From the NCBI GenBank assembly GCA_964444835.1, contig CAYUIT010000012.1, positions 14,112 to 78,111 on the forward strand: 64,000 nucleotides of DNA, in the 5' to 3' direction. Numbering within the stretch: position 1 is the first letter of the stretch; the number at the start of each line of letters is the position of its first letter. The notes under the pieces are model-generated. The model worked only from the letters and a program-made list of their open reading frames with translations. It was not told the DNA's origin and made no database searches. The position numbers and the translations under genes are program-made. This document shows, piece after piece, positions 27,961-36,481 of the stretch. Origin of the DNA: CADEED01 sp964444835 (lineage in GTDB: Bacteria; Pseudomonadota; Gammaproteobacteria; Steroidobacterales; Steroidobacteraceae).

Positions 27961-28989
27961 TCACTCGCGATCGGCCGCAACGCGCACTAACTGCTTCCCC
28001 ACATTCCGCCCCTCAAACAACCGGATCAAGGCTTCCGGCATCCGCTCGATGCCGTCGAGAATGTCTTCTTGGTAGTACAAGCGGCCCGCGCCGATCCAAC
28101 CCGCTAGGGCTGCTTCGGCGCGCGGGAAGTGCGCCGCCATTTCGTAGATGAAGAACGCTTCCATGCGCGCCATCTTTTTGAAGATTGCAAACGCATTGTG
28201 GAGGGGCCTCGGATGCTCGACGCCATCGACGTATTGAGAAATGGCCCCGCACAGCACGACGCGCGCGTGGCGCCGAATGTGCTTCAAGCCGGTGTCGAGG
28301 ATCTCGCCACCCACATTGTCGAAGAATACGTCGATGCCTTGGGGACATAGAGCGCCAATACGTGCATCGATATCGTCGGTCTTGTAGTTGATGGCACCGG
28401 CATAGCCCAACTTGTCAGTGAGTAGCCGACACTTGTCAGCGCTGCCCGCAATGCCAATGGCGGTGGCGCCGAGGTTACGAGCGATTTGGCCGACGTTCGA
28501 GCCGACGCCGCCCGCCGCGCCCGAAACGAGTATCGTATCGCCCGCGCGCACTGCACCGATGTCTACCAAACCCAGATACGACGTGAATCCGGTGAGGCCT
28601 AACACGCCGAGCGCCGTGGAGACGGGCGCCACGCGTTGCTGCACTTTGTACATGAGGTAGTACGGCGATCCATCGGCGACCGCGAACTCGCGCCACCCAA
28701 GCTTTCCGTGCACGATATCGCCGACGGCAAAGTCAGGATTGCGTGATGCGACGACGCGCCCCACTCCCCGGCCGTGCATCACATCGCCGATCTCCAGGGG
28801 CCGCTCGAACTTTTCCGTGTTGAGCATGTAGCCACGCATGACAGCGGCAACACTCAAGTAGAGCGTTTGAATCAAGAACTCGCCGGCGCACAGCTCTGGA
28901 ATAGGACGCTCTACCAACGTGAAGTCCGTCGCCCGGACAGCACCAACCGGCCGCGCCGCCAGCAACCATTGTTTGTTTATTTGCGTCAT
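27961..28989 (-). CDS. NADP-dependent medium-chain oxidoreductase (CurA/LTB4DH-like)
   Basis: A 342-residue zinc-independent MDR enzyme that reduces alkenal/one double bonds. Features include NKQWLLAARPVG at the start, the coenzyme motif GAAGGVGS (157-164), and INYKTDD...GIDVFFDNVGGEILD, all typical of the curcumin reductase/2-alkenal reductase group. The start is ATG 28989, which overlaps the stop of a small upstream gene (ATGA); a longer frame upstream has no family similarity. It faces the giant exoprotein gene tail to tail with 2 bp between. Its physiological substrate is unknown. Confidence 0.88.
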   Translation of the reverse strand: MTQINKQWLLAARPVGAVRATDFTLVERPIPELCAGEFLIQTLYLSVAAVMRGYMLNTEKFERPLEIGDVMHGRGVGRVVASRNPDFAVGDIVHGKLGWREFAVADGSPYYLMYKVQQRVAPVSTALGVLGLTGFTSYLGLVDIGAVRAGDTILVSGAAGGVGSNVGQIARNLGATAIGIAGSADKCRLLTDKLGYAGAINYKTDDIDARIGALCPQGIDVFFDNVGGEILDTGLKHIRRHARVVLCGAISQYVDGVEHPRPLHNAFAIFKKMARMEAFFIYEMAAHFPRAEAALAGWIGAGRLYYQEDILDGIERMPEALIRLFEGRNVGKQLVRVAADRE

Positions 28990-29279
28990 ACGGGCTCGCC
29001 GCTTGCAGCCCGTTGCTGGCTCAAAGCCCACCAGGAGCGCCATTCCGCGCGTGCTTCGGCGCCAGGTCCGAGTAACAACTCCTTGCCGCGGCTTAGTGGC
29101 GTCGATGGCGTTGCTAACAATCGATCCCGCGCGAGCCACAGTCCAGCCGCTTTCGCGTACTGAGCCGCGTCACCCCTGCGCAAGTGCTGCACGAATTGCG
29201 GGTGCGCGGGCCAGCGCGGTAACGGATCTGGCCACACACGTTGGTAACCGTCGGGATGACGGCGGCGCGACACTCTCAC
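28986..29279 (-). CDS. Small conserved-looking protein between RidA and the MDR reductase
   Basis: A 97-residue frame that I call because of its junctions. Its GTG start (29279) overlaps the stop of the lipoprotein RidA gene (GTGA), and its stop overlaps the ATG of the reductase gene (ATGA). The sequence (RRRHPDGYQRVWPDPLPRWP, FVQHLRRGDAAQYAKAAGLW) has a globular composition with many Trp/Arg residues and no membrane segment or signal peptide. I do not recognise the family. The continuous minus-strand overlap chain makes a real gene more likely than a chance frame. Confidence 0.5.
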   Translation of the reverse strand: MRVSRRRHPDGYQRVWPDPLPRWPAHPQFVQHLRRGDAAQYAKAAGLWLARDRLLATPSTPLSRGKELLLGPGAEARAEWRSWWALSQQRAASGEPV

Positions 29280-29728
29280 GAACGTGGCTTCACGGCGATG
29301 CACTCGACTTCCACGCGCGCGCCTAGCGCCAAGCCATTCGCGCCGAATGCGCTTCGCGCCGGAAATCTGTCCTCGAAATAGCCCTGGTAAATCTCGTTGA
29401 ATGTCGACCACTCACTCATGTCCGCCAGCATCACGGTGCACTTGACGAGATCGCGCATGGCGTAGCCATGTTGGTCGAGAATGGCGCGAATGTTGTCCAT
29501 GGTTTGCCGCGCTTCCTCGCGGATGCCGCCCGGAACAAGCTGCAAGGTGCCGGGCTGCACGCCGATCTGGCCCGATAGATAGAGCGTGGAATCGACGCGT
29601 ACGCCTTCCGAGAACGGCAGGCTCGTCGGCAGAATCCGCCCCGAATTGAGATACTCGATACGCGTCTCGTTCGCGGCACAACCGGCGAGCAATGCGAGCG
29701 GAACGCAGAACATCCAGCGAAATTGCAT
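29276..29728 (-). CDS. RidA/YjgF-family lipoprotein
   Basis: A 150-residue RidA-fold protein with a lipoprotein signal: MQFRWMFCVPLALLAGC, lipobox Cys17. The RidA part shows LPFSEGVRVDSTLYLSGQIG, QTMDNIRAILDQHGYAMRDL and the C-terminal GARVEVECIA with the conserved Arg-x-Glu. Cytosolic RidA deaminates reactive enamine/imine intermediates; an exported, lipid-anchored version must do something else or detoxify in the periplasm. The start is ATG 29728 with a GGGGGAG ribosome-binding site. It is followed by overlapping genes for a small protein and an MDR reductase, probably one operon. Confidence 0.85.
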   Translation of the reverse strand: MQFRWMFCVPLALLAGCAANETRIEYLNSGRILPTSLPFSEGVRVDSTLYLSGQIGVQPGTLQLVPGGIREEARQTMDNIRAILDQHGYAMRDLVKCTVMLADMSEWSTFNEIYQGYFEDRFPARSAFGANGLALGARVEVECIAVKPRS

Positions 29729-29753
29729 AGTGACTCCCCCTAACGACACTCTG

Positions 29754-30491
29754 TTAGGAACTCGTGCCATTGTGTGCGCGGTCGGGCGGATCGTCGCGTC
29801 GTTCCCCATACCACATCTCCATCCCTTCCCGCTGCTTCACGGCACTCGGCCCCCGGCGCGCAAAATGCAGTAGTGAGCGCCATACCTCGCGGCCCGAGAA
29901 AGTCCTCATCTTTCGACCCGATGTGAGCACGGTCTCCCGCAGCACGACAAACTTGCCGCGCCGCTTCAAGGCGCGACTCAACACCACTTCCTCGGCGCCA
30001 AAGTAACTTTCATCGAAGCCACCCACCGCGTGAAATGCGTCGCGCGTGCAGAACACATAGCAACCCGCCGCAAGGCGAGCGGCACGATACGCGCGGGCGA
30101 ACAACGGCACGAGGATTCGCGCATAGAGTGGCAGGACGCCGTCGAAGCGAAGCGAAGCCCCGCCGCCGATGGCACCAGACCGCAGCGCCGCGACAGTCGC
30201 CATCACCACGCGCGCATCGATCAGCGTATCCGCATCGACGAAAATCAGGATATCGCCCGTCGCGGCTCGAGCGCCCGAGTTCCGCGTCGCAGCGATTTGT
30301 CGGTGTGCGACGCTAACCACTTGTGCACCTTTCGTGTGTGCGATGTGAACCGTGCGATCGGTCGATGCATCGTCCGCCACGATGATCTCAAAAGGTAACG
30401 CGCTCTGCGTCGCAGCGTCACGAATGGAATCGAGTGTCGCGCCGAGGAGCCGCTCCTCGTTATAGGCTGGGACGACGAACGAAAGCTTCAC
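29754..30491 (-). CDS. Family 2 glycosyltransferase
   Basis: A 245-residue GT2 protein with the GT-A signature. It opens LSFVVPAYNEERLLGATLDS, has IIVADDASTDRT, and carries the metal-binding FVDADTLID (DxD). FDESYFGAEEVVLSRALKR fits the acceptor/catalytic ED-type motif. No transmembrane helix is clear. The start is GTG 30491, overlapping the stop of the small membrane protein (GTGA). Other nearby minus-strand genes are cell-envelope related (L,D-transpeptidase, SH3 protein), so the glycan target may be in the envelope. Confidence 0.87.
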   Translation of the reverse strand: MKLSFVVPAYNEERLLGATLDSIRDAATQSALPFEIIVADDASTDRTVHIAHTKGAQVVSVAHRQIAATRNSGARAATGDILIFVDADTLIDARVVMATVAALRSGAIGGGASLRFDGVLPLYARILVPLFARAYRAARLAAGCYVFCTRDAFHAVGGFDESYFGAEEVVLSRALKRRGKFVVLRETVLTSGRKMRTFSGREVWRSLLHFARRGPSAVKQREGMEMWYGERRDDPPDRAHNGTSS

Positions 30492-30784
30492 GATGCCGGC
30501 GTTGCCGAGCGCTTGGCGCGGCGCGCGAGCACGAACCAGCGAATGCTCGCGGTGAGTGTGAACACGAGGAGCGAAATGGCGCCGGCGAACAGCGCGCCAA
30601 GGCCCGCCGCGAGCGTTGCCGATGACGTTTCAGACACGGCGCGATTCGCGAGGGGTATGCAGATGAACAGGATGCCAAGATAGACCAGCGATAGCAGGCC
30701 GACACCTCGCGGTGTCCGCCCAAATGCGGGCAGCAACGCCGCCAAAACGGCGATGAGTGCAACGATGTCGAGTGCCGATCCCAC
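30488..30784 (-). CDS. Small three-helix membrane protein
   Basis: A 98-residue protein with three hydrophobic segments (IVALIAVLAALLP, LLSLVYLGILFICIPL, LGALFAGAISLLVFTLTASI) and a basic C-terminus (ARRAKRSA). The start is GTG 30784. It overlaps the GT2 gene by GTGA and lies 9 bp after the SH3-domain gene, so it belongs to the same operon. I recognise no family; a membrane partner for the GT2 is possible but unproven. Confidence 0.7.
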   Translation of the reverse strand: MGSALDIVALIAVLAALLPAFGRTPRGVGLLSLVYLGILFICIPLANRAVSETSSATLAAGLGALFAGAISLLVFTLTASIRWFVLARRAKRSATPAS

Positions 30785-30793
30785 AAGCCCATC

Positions 30794-31171
30794 TCAGTGT
30801 TCGGGTGTACGAGCATACTCGTCGACGGGCGATACGTGGGATTCCGGTATCCACCCTCTTGCGCCGTCTCCTCGCTCGACGTAAACCCATCCATTCGAGC
30901 GATCGAGGAAGATCACACGATCCGCTTCAGCAACGCTGAGTTCCGCAGCGGTGTAGTCACGGATACCCGTCACCTCCCCTTGCACGCCCGACAGATAGGA
31001 TTCATGTACCCAGCCTTCTTTACCCAAGTCGTTAGTACACCAATGCCATCCGAGATACTCGGTATCAGCACGATGCACCGTCACACGATCGCCTACGCGA
31101 AAGGCGATCGGGTCGGCGTACTGCGCGACATACGCGCGTGTCACCAGGAGCATTGTCTTGTTCGCATTCAT
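30794..31171 (-). CDS. Tandem SH3-like domain protein
   Basis: A 125-residue soluble protein with two SH3-like modules. The first has YADPIAFRVGDRVTVH and GWHWCTNDLGKEGWVHESYL; the second has DRVIFLDRSNGWVYVERGDG and RGWIPESHV. Such modules bind short peptides or peptidoglycan. No signal peptide is present, so it is cytosolic unless exported otherwise. The start is ATG 31171, overlapping the stop of the L,D-transpeptidase gene (ATGA), which suggests a shared role. Confidence 0.78.
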   Translation of the reverse strand: MNANKTMLLVTRAYVAQYADPIAFRVGDRVTVHRADTEYLGWHWCTNDLGKEGWVHESYLSGVQGEVTGIRDYTAAELSVAEADRVIFLDRSNGWVYVERGDGARGWIPESHVSPVDEYARTPEH

Positions 31172-31680
31172 GGTCGAATCTCGATCGGCGTGCCGTCCGG
31201 CACCGCTCGCCAAATCTCATCCATCTCGCGATTGGTCACGGCAATGCAGCCGTTCGTCCAGTCCTTTAGAAGATGCAACCGACCAAGCCACGCGATGTTC
31301 GGTCGCATGCCATGAACCATGACGAAGCCACCCGGCGACACGCCCTGCGTACGCGCCCGCTCGCGATCGGTCGGCGACGGGTAGGAAATGTGTAGCGAGC
31401 GATAGTGTGACGAACTTGCGTTGCGATAGTCGAGTTGATAGCGGCCTTCGGGAGTTCGACCATCGCCTTCTCGCGATTTGTGTCCACGCGGCGCGAAGCC
31501 GAGGGATACCGCGTAGGTCTTGAGCGGCGTATCCCCGCGATATAGCGACAGCGTTCGGTCGGCTTTCGCCACGACAACCCGATCGGCGCGTGCGCTCATG
31601 GACAACGGCGCAACAGGCCAATGAGCCCACGCACCGACCGCAAGAGCAATCAAGCCGAATACGTAGAGGAAACGCCGCAT
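31168..31680 (-). CDS. L,D-transpeptidase family protein (YkuD domain)
   Basis: A 170-residue protein with an N-terminal signal/anchor (FLYVFGLIALAVGAWA) and a YkuD catalytic domain. His123 lies in MVHGMRPN and the catalytic cysteine is Cys145 in WTNGCIAV, a variant of the usual SxGC(I/V)R. Family members form 3-3 cross-links in peptidoglycan or attach lipoproteins to it; some related proteins hydrolyse such links. It probably acts in the periplasm. The start ATG 31680 is the first with a proper signal sequence. Confidence 0.88.
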   Translation of the reverse strand: MRRFLYVFGLIALAVGAWAHWPVAPLSMSARADRVVVAKADRTLSLYRGDTPLKTYAVSLGFAPRGHKSREGDGRTPEGRYQLDYRNASSSHYRSLHISYPSPTDRERARTQGVSPGGFVMVHGMRPNIAWLGRLHLLKDWTNGCIAVTNREMDEIWRAVPDGTPIEIRP

Positions 31681-31696
31681 GCGCTCCCATTGTTGG

Positions 31697-32077
31697 TCAA
31701 TTGGGGCGTGTGTGTCGAGTGAGCCAAGCCGCCACCAGCAACAGCGGGATGGCGACGCAATCGATGTACAGGACGCGCTTGAGCGCGAGCGTCGTGGGCG
31801 GCTCGAGGAACGCGAGCAATACGAATGACAGCATGCTAACGACTCCGACGACGGTCGCGGGTCGTCGGAGCGTTTGACGAAAGGCGGCAACGATGAGGAG
31901 GCCACCGACGAGCCCGAGCAACACCGCGCGATGACGCATCAATAGCGCGAGATCGCCCTCTGCAATTGGCAGCCCATACAGTGAGTGCAGAATCGTTGGT
32001 CCGAGCACGCCAACAACTGGGGTCGCGTTAATCAGCCCCACGATTACAAACAAGCCGCTTGCGACGTATTGCATCAT
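31697..32077 (-). CDS. Small four-helix membrane protein
   Basis: A 126-residue protein with about four transmembrane segments (YVASGLFVIVGLINATPVVG, AVLLGLVGGLLIVAAF, VVGVVSMLSFVLLAFL, IDCVAIPLLLVAAWL). It begins with two adjacent ATG codons (32077 and 32074). Similar short proteins are widespread as conserved hypothetical integral membrane proteins; I know of no established function. It ends 16 bp before the L,D-transpeptidase start and may be in its operon. Confidence 0.75.
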   Translation of the reverse strand: MMQYVASGLFVIVGLINATPVVGVLGPTILHSLYGLPIAEGDLALLMRHRAVLLGLVGGLLIVAAFRQTLRRPATVVGVVSMLSFVLLAFLEPPTTLALKRVLYIDCVAIPLLLVAAWLTRHTRPN

Positions 32078-32146
32078 TCGCCTCCGTGCGCATTCTGCCG
32101 GCTCGCGCGACCCGTGGCGATTACCTACGAGGTAAAGCGCGTAGGG

Positions 32147-32608
32147 CTATAGCAACTTCGTCATGAATGCGCTGAATTCGTTTGGCTGGTACTGCGCGAA
32201 AGCACCGCAATACTCAAAGCCATTGCGCAGATACAAACGATGGGCTGCCTCGAAAGCCGAGCCTGTACCCGTCTCGAGATACAAGCGGTGATAGCCGCGC
32301 TCGCGCGCGGTGGTCAGAATCTGATGCAGCACCGCTTGGCCGACACCTTGGCGCAGCGCAGTCGCGCGCGTGCGCATCGACTTTACTTCACCCGTACGCG
32401 CATCGAGCTGCTTGAGCGCGCCGCAGCCACACAGTTCCGCGCCACGCCACACGGTCCAAAAACTGATCTCGGGCTTGCGCAGCGCGTCGAGCGCGAGTGC
32501 GTGCACCTTGTCGGGAGGCGAGTTGCTATGCATCCCCGCTAAGTGCTCCTTGATCAACGCTTGCACTTCGTCACTTGTTAGGTCGTCGGGTCGTACGAGG
32601 TAATCCAT
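32147..32608 (-). CDS. GNAT family N-acetyltransferase
   Basis: A 153-residue acetyltransferase. It shows MDYLVRPDDLTSDEVQALI, VWRGAELCGCGALKQLD, the acetyl-CoA loop ALRQGVGQAVLHQIL (Q/RxxGxG/A type) and GYHRLYLETGTGSAFEAAHR, FEYCGAF. This pattern is close to YsnE-type and related GNATs. The ATG 32608 start matches the usual N-terminus; an upstream extension is unlikely. Substrate unknown. It is divergent from the pectin-acetylesterase-like gene. Confidence 0.85.
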   Translation of the reverse strand: MDYLVRPDDLTSDEVQALIKEHLAGMHSNSPPDKVHALALDALRKPEISFWTVWRGAELCGCGALKQLDARTGEVKSMRTRATALRQGVGQAVLHQILTTARERGYHRLYLETGTGSAFEAAHRLYLRNGFEYCGAFAQYQPNEFSAFMTKLL

Positions 32609-32774
32609 AGCAGTGAAGTTACCGAGGAACTCCCGGCGCAGTCCAGCCCGCCGCAATTGATCCGTTTCGGTGCAGGCGCCTCAGCTCGGTGCAGACCATC
32701 CTGTCGTGGTGTCAACGCTGCGGGCACTGGCGCGTTACTTCCCAAAGTCGAGCTCGACCGAGAGAATCACAGAT

Positions 32775-33902
32775 ATGTCAGATGCCACATCGAATCTTCA
32801 TTTGCGATTGCGCGACATCCGGCGCACCGCACAACTCGTCGCGATCCTGAGCCTGGCTTTCAGCGCTGCCTCCTGCGGCGGCGGCAGCGAAGATTCATCA
32901 GGTACCTCACCGCCGACGAGCGGCACAGGCCCACAGCCCATCGTCGCGCCGGCTCGCACCTGGACGTTTGTTCCAATCGAAGGCGCACGTTGTGCGAACG
33001 GTAGCGCCACCGGCATTGGCGTACGGCTCGTTCCCGGTAGTCGCCAGCTATACATCTACATGGAAGGTGGCGGCGCATGCACGACGGGTGACAATTGCTG
33101 GGGCAATGGCCCCGGCGGCGCGGCAAACGTCAATGGCTACGGCGCTACGGAGTTCGCACGCGAAAGCAAGCTCACGAGCTTCGCATTCCTCGACACCTCG
33201 ACCGGCACGCGGAATCCGTTTGTCGATATGAACATGGTAATGATCCCGTACTGCACCGGCGACGGCCATTCTGGCAACGCCGTGCGCGCGCTCACGGTCG
33301 GAACAGGCACACGCGACACCCATTTCGTGGGTGCTAACAACATGCGGCTCGCATTGGAGCGGCTTGCCGCCACGTTTCCTACCTTGGACCAAGTATGGCT
33401 CATGGGCACGAGCGCTGGCGGCGCCGGCGCCACGTTCAACTACAGCGCGGTGCGCGCTGCACTTCGTACCCAAGTACACTCCATCATCGATTCGGCGCCG
33501 GGATTCTTCGATCCGAGTGACCCCGCCAAATGGAGCATTTGGGGCACGCAGGCGCCATGCGCGGGTTGTGCATCGGTGGCGGATATCCGTCGCTTCAATC
33601 GCAGCCTCGATCCTGCGAGTCGTTATGCGTTTCTGTCGTTTCGCTTTGATCCGGTCACGGCACAGCCGGGCTGGACCGAGCAGCGCTACGGCGCAGAGAT
33701 GAACGCACTCATTGCGGAGCTGCAAGCAGACATCAACGCCCGCACGTTTATTGTCGACAACAGCGCTACGGGGTTTGGCCCGCCGAGCTACCATGTCGTG
33801 ACGACTAACAACACGCCCGGATTGCGAAACGCCTACTTGGATTTCGTCTCAGCCATGGTTTCTGGCACTCAATGGAACAATCGGCTATTGCCGATACCGT
33901 AG
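32775..33902 (+). CDS. Pectin acetylesterase-family lipoprotein
   Basis: A 375-residue exported protein. The N-terminus has a hydrophobic stretch ending in a lipobox-like SAASC (Cys34), followed by a Gly/Ser/Pro linker. The body has the family landmarks: YMEGGGACTTGDNCW (usually GGGWC), FVDMNMVMIPYCTGDGHSG, and the nucleophile elbow MGTSAGGAG with Ser213. The family removes O-acetyl groups from pectin-like polymers in plants and from other glycans in bacteria. As the EPS locus encodes uronate formation, acetylated uronan is a possible substrate. The start is ATG 32775. Confidence 0.85.
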   Translation: MSDATSNLHLRLRDIRRTAQLVAILSLAFSAASCGGGSEDSSGTSPPTSGTGPQPIVAPARTWTFVPIEGARCANGSATGIGVRLVPGSRQLYIYMEGGGACTTGDNCWGNGPGGAANVNGYGATEFARESKLTSFAFLDTSTGTRNPFVDMNMVMIPYCTGDGHSGNAVRALTVGTGTRDTHFVGANNMRLALERLAATFPTLDQVWLMGTSAGGAGATFNYSAVRAALRTQVHSIIDSAPGFFDPSDPAKWSIWGTQAPCAGCASVADIRRFNRSLDPASRYAFLSFRFDPVTAQPGWTEQRYGAEMNALIAELQADINARTFIVDNSATGFGPPSYHVVTTNNTPGLRNAYLDFVSAMVSGTQWNNRLLPIP

Positions 33903-34006
33903 CGCATCGACTTTCCTGCACACCGCTCCGGCCCCACGCCGCCTCGGGTACGACTTGTAGCCGCGCCAGATCCAACCCGCCGAGAAGTTGTACCTGACGT
34001 AGGCAA

Positions 34007-34987
34007 CTAGGCGAGAGGCAGGTTCAGCTTATGCGCTTGCGATTCTCGATCGTGCAAAGCCACGACGCTACTGAGCTCACGATGTGTCGTATTCGCGCCT
34101 AACGACTCGATGAAGTGACAAGCGGCGAATCCGCCAGCCGCTCGCTCGTATTGGGCTACCCATTCTTGGCGGCGCTTCAGTTTGGCAGGATCGACCGGCC
34201 AAACCCCGGGCCGCGGCCGCATGTGCTCCGAGATTCCCATGCGCCACGGCTTCGCCGTCAGCCGCGCCCGGAAGCAACGCTGATTGATACACATGCGTGC
34301 ATACAATGGATCGACGCCGATCGACGTGAAGAACGCTTGCACTTCGGGCGCCGTCGCATCGAACGTATCGTGCGTCACTAACAACCGAAGGCCAGCAGGT
34401 GTCCTGTAGATTCGAATGCTCCACGTGGGATGGTTCGCCAAGAATCGCTTGACGCGGGCTCGGGCGATCTTCTCGTCACCACCTTGAAGCGATACCAGCG
34501 CACTTCGTACGCCCTTAGCGAGTGGATACGTCAGGGCCAGCGCCAGAAACAGCCCAATCACGAGCAAGCCAGCGTTATGGAAGTAGAAGGCGAGGCTGCC
34601 CGCAACGACGGCAAGCACCGCAAAAGCCAACACGAGCGGACGCAATCCCATGGGATTCGTATAGTCAATGTCGGCAAACAAAGCGTGCGGACTATTCAAA
34701 CAACGCGCGCCGTAGGTGTTGCGAGTGATCACCTCTTCGCCGTGCCGCGCGAGCACTTCCTCGCGAATGGGTGTCCCCACCGCACCGTTGTACGCGGCTT
34801 TGCGCTCGCGGCGCTCGATCGATTCTCCAGCGATTACCCGCCGCAACGCGTCCTTCGCCCGCGTGCGCGCCATGGCCAGCGCATCTTCTTGGCTTTTCAT
34901 GGACCAGCCGTAACGACGCACCGTGATCTGGCGCTTCCCAATACGATGTTGTTCGCGCGCTTCGGCCCAGAAATCGGGAACGATCAT
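34007..34987 (-). CDS. Unrecognised protein with two central membrane helices
   Basis: A 326-residue protein. Residues ~1-110 are soluble and charged (MARTRAKDALRRVIAGE, EVLARHGEEVITRNTYG). Two hydrophobic helices follow (LVLAFAVLAVVAGSLAFYF, LLVIGLFLALALTYPLA). The C-terminal half is soluble, with WSIRIYRTPAGLRLLVTHD and ARMCINQRCFRARLTAKPWR. I have seen similar segments in conserved hypothetical proteins but cannot name the family. The ATG at 34987 is the only plausible start. It is separated by 27 bp from the downstream end of the next gene and is likely monocistronic. Confidence 0.7.
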   Translation of the reverse strand: MIVPDFWAEAREQHRIGKRQITVRRYGWSMKSQEDALAMARTRAKDALRRVIAGESIERRERKAAYNGAVGTPIREEVLARHGEEVITRNTYGARCLNSPHALFADIDYTNPMGLRPLVLAFAVLAVVAGSLAFYFHNAGLLVIGLFLALALTYPLAKGVRSALVSLQGGDEKIARARVKRFLANHPTWSIRIYRTPAGLRLLVTHDTFDATAPEVQAFFTSIGVDPLYARMCINQRCFRARLTAKPWRMGISEHMRPRPGVWPVDPAKLKRRQEWVAQYERAAGGFAACHFIESLGANTTHRELSSVVALHDRESQAHKLNLPLA

Positions 34988-35014
34988 TTGTTAGCCCTTA
35001 GCCATCAAGGGAAC

Positions 35015-35710
35015 TCAAGCACGCGCCCGCAGGTCCTGCAACCATTCGCCGACGGCACGTGCCTCCTCATCATGCGGTTCGTCGCGCCACTTCTCTTGCA
35101 GCGCGGCGGCGTACCAACTCCTCATCGCGGGAAGCTGCAGCAGTCGGCCGACATAGGCCAGCGCGGATTCCGACAGGGCCGGCGAATACGTTTGGACCCT
35201 GAACGCAACGGGCGCAAAGAAAGCATCGACGGCGGTAAAGCTCGAGCCCGCCAAGAACGGGCCGCCGAAACGACGCAGACCCTCGTTCCACAGCTCATCG
35301 ATACGCTGCCACTCGGCGTAGAAGTCGGGCGACTGCGGATGCAATTTGACGCGGATGCCGCAGTTCATCGTGCACACGGTACGAACGCGCGCAAAACCCG
35401 AGTGCATTTCGGCGCTCGCGCTCCGGGCCCAGGCGCGAGCCGCTCGCTCAGCCGGCCAGACCTGGGAGTGACTCTCGGCAACATACTCCGTGATCGCGAG
35501 TGAATCCCAAATCGTCAGCGCACCGTCGACCAAGCACGGTACGCGGCCCGTCGGCGAAAACGTCTTGAACGCGACGGCGCCATCCGCGTTGTTGAATGGA
35601 ACCAACCGCTCCTCGAACGGGATTGCAAGCTCTCTCAGCAGAACCCACGGCCGTAACGACCAAGAAGAGTAGTTCTTGTTAGCGATGTAAAGCGTCAGCA
35701 CCGTAGTCAT
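35015..35710 (-). CDS. Glutathione S-transferase family protein
   Basis: A 231-residue GST. The thioredoxin-like N-terminal domain opens TLYIANKNYSSWSLRPWVLL, with the active-site Ser of the KNYSSWS motif, then GRVPCLVDG and the glutathione-binding LTIWDSLAITEYV. The C-terminal helical domain has FLAGSSFTAVDAFFAPV. This pattern is the maleylacetoacetate isomerase/zeta-like or YfcF-like group common in proteobacteria. It overlaps the GNAT gene by 32 bp on the same strand. Confidence 0.88.
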   Translation of the reverse strand: MTTVLTLYIANKNYSSWSLRPWVLLRELAIPFEERLVPFNNADGAVAFKTFSPTGRVPCLVDGALTIWDSLAITEYVAESHSQVWPAERAARAWARSASAEMHSGFARVRTVCTMNCGIRVKLHPQSPDFYAEWQRIDELWNEGLRRFGGPFLAGSSFTAVDAFFAPVAFRVQTYSPALSESALAYVGRLLQLPAMRSWYAAALQEKWRDEPHDEEARAVGEWLQDLRARA

Positions 35711-36278
35711 CCCCCGGAATCAAAGTATAGAGCGCAGCATCCCACGCTTTGTTACGAAACACGATTCGGTTGCGTGCAATGGCCTCGAATTTCGCGCCGC
35801 ACTTTTCCGCCACGCCGCGGCTTGCCACGTTGTCAGGGAGGCAAGCAATTTCCAGTCGCGTCAATCCTACTTGCCGGAAAGCAAACTCAGCCATCAACCT
35901 TACAGCTGCGGACGCGACGCCCCTACGCAAGCGGCTTGAGCGCACCCAGTAGCCCAGGTTTGCCGCGCGATTCGCTGGTATGAGGTGGTTGATCCCCACC
36001 GTCCCGATCACTTGCCCGGTCTCATTCTCAAAGATGCCAAAGGGATACGCGTTGCCGTGCACCCACGCCTGGCGGCTCGCGGTGATGAAACTGCGCATGT
36101 CCTCGCGGCTATACGCCCGGGAGGCCCAGTCGAACCAACGCGCAAGATTTGGCTGCGACTCGACTACGGCCGCGTGCGCGTCGGCTTCATCGGCCGGTAC
36201 CAGCGGCCTCAGCGTGATGACGCCATTTGTTAGGATCGGCGAATCGAGCCTTTCGGTAGGCGTACCTAAATCGGTCAT
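35679..36278 (-). CDS. RimJ/RimL-type GNAT acetyltransferase
   Basis: A 199-residue GNAT. It has LTNGVITLRPLVPADEADAH, a conserved WFDWASRAYSREDMRSFI block, GYWVRSSRLRRGVASAAVRL (acetyl-CoA loop) and LEIACLPDNVASRGVAEKCG near the end, the typical Rim-type final motif. Such enzymes acetylate the N-terminus of ribosomal proteins or small amines. I choose ATG 36278 over GTG 36293. Its 3' end overlaps the GST gene, so the two may be co-expressed. Confidence 0.85.
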   Translation of the reverse strand: MTDLGTPTERLDSPILTNGVITLRPLVPADEADAHAAVVESQPNLARWFDWASRAYSREDMRSFITASRQAWVHGNAYPFGIFENETGQVIGTVGINHLIPANRAANLGYWVRSSRLRRGVASAAVRLMAEFAFRQVGLTRLEIACLPDNVASRGVAEKCGAKFEAIARNRIVFRNKAWDAALYTLIPGDDYGADALHR

Positions 36279-36481
36279 GACTTGTCGCGTCACTACGGAC
36301 GAGCGCCCTCGCGATTCTGCGCCGTCAGCGCCGCTGGATTTCTTCCTAGCAAAAGCTGCAGCGGGATATCGAGCCGTGCCGGTTGATCATCAATCGAGTC
36401 GGAATCGATCTTGCTGCAATCCAGATGAATTCGGTATCGGGTCTCTAAATTCATGAGAAATCTCGCTTCAAACTTCGCGGC

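Noticed and set aside
34430..35503. A 357-codon + strand frame across two minus-strand genes
   Set aside because: It runs antisense through the membrane protein and GST genes, both of which are well supported. Composition is typical of an antisense frame.
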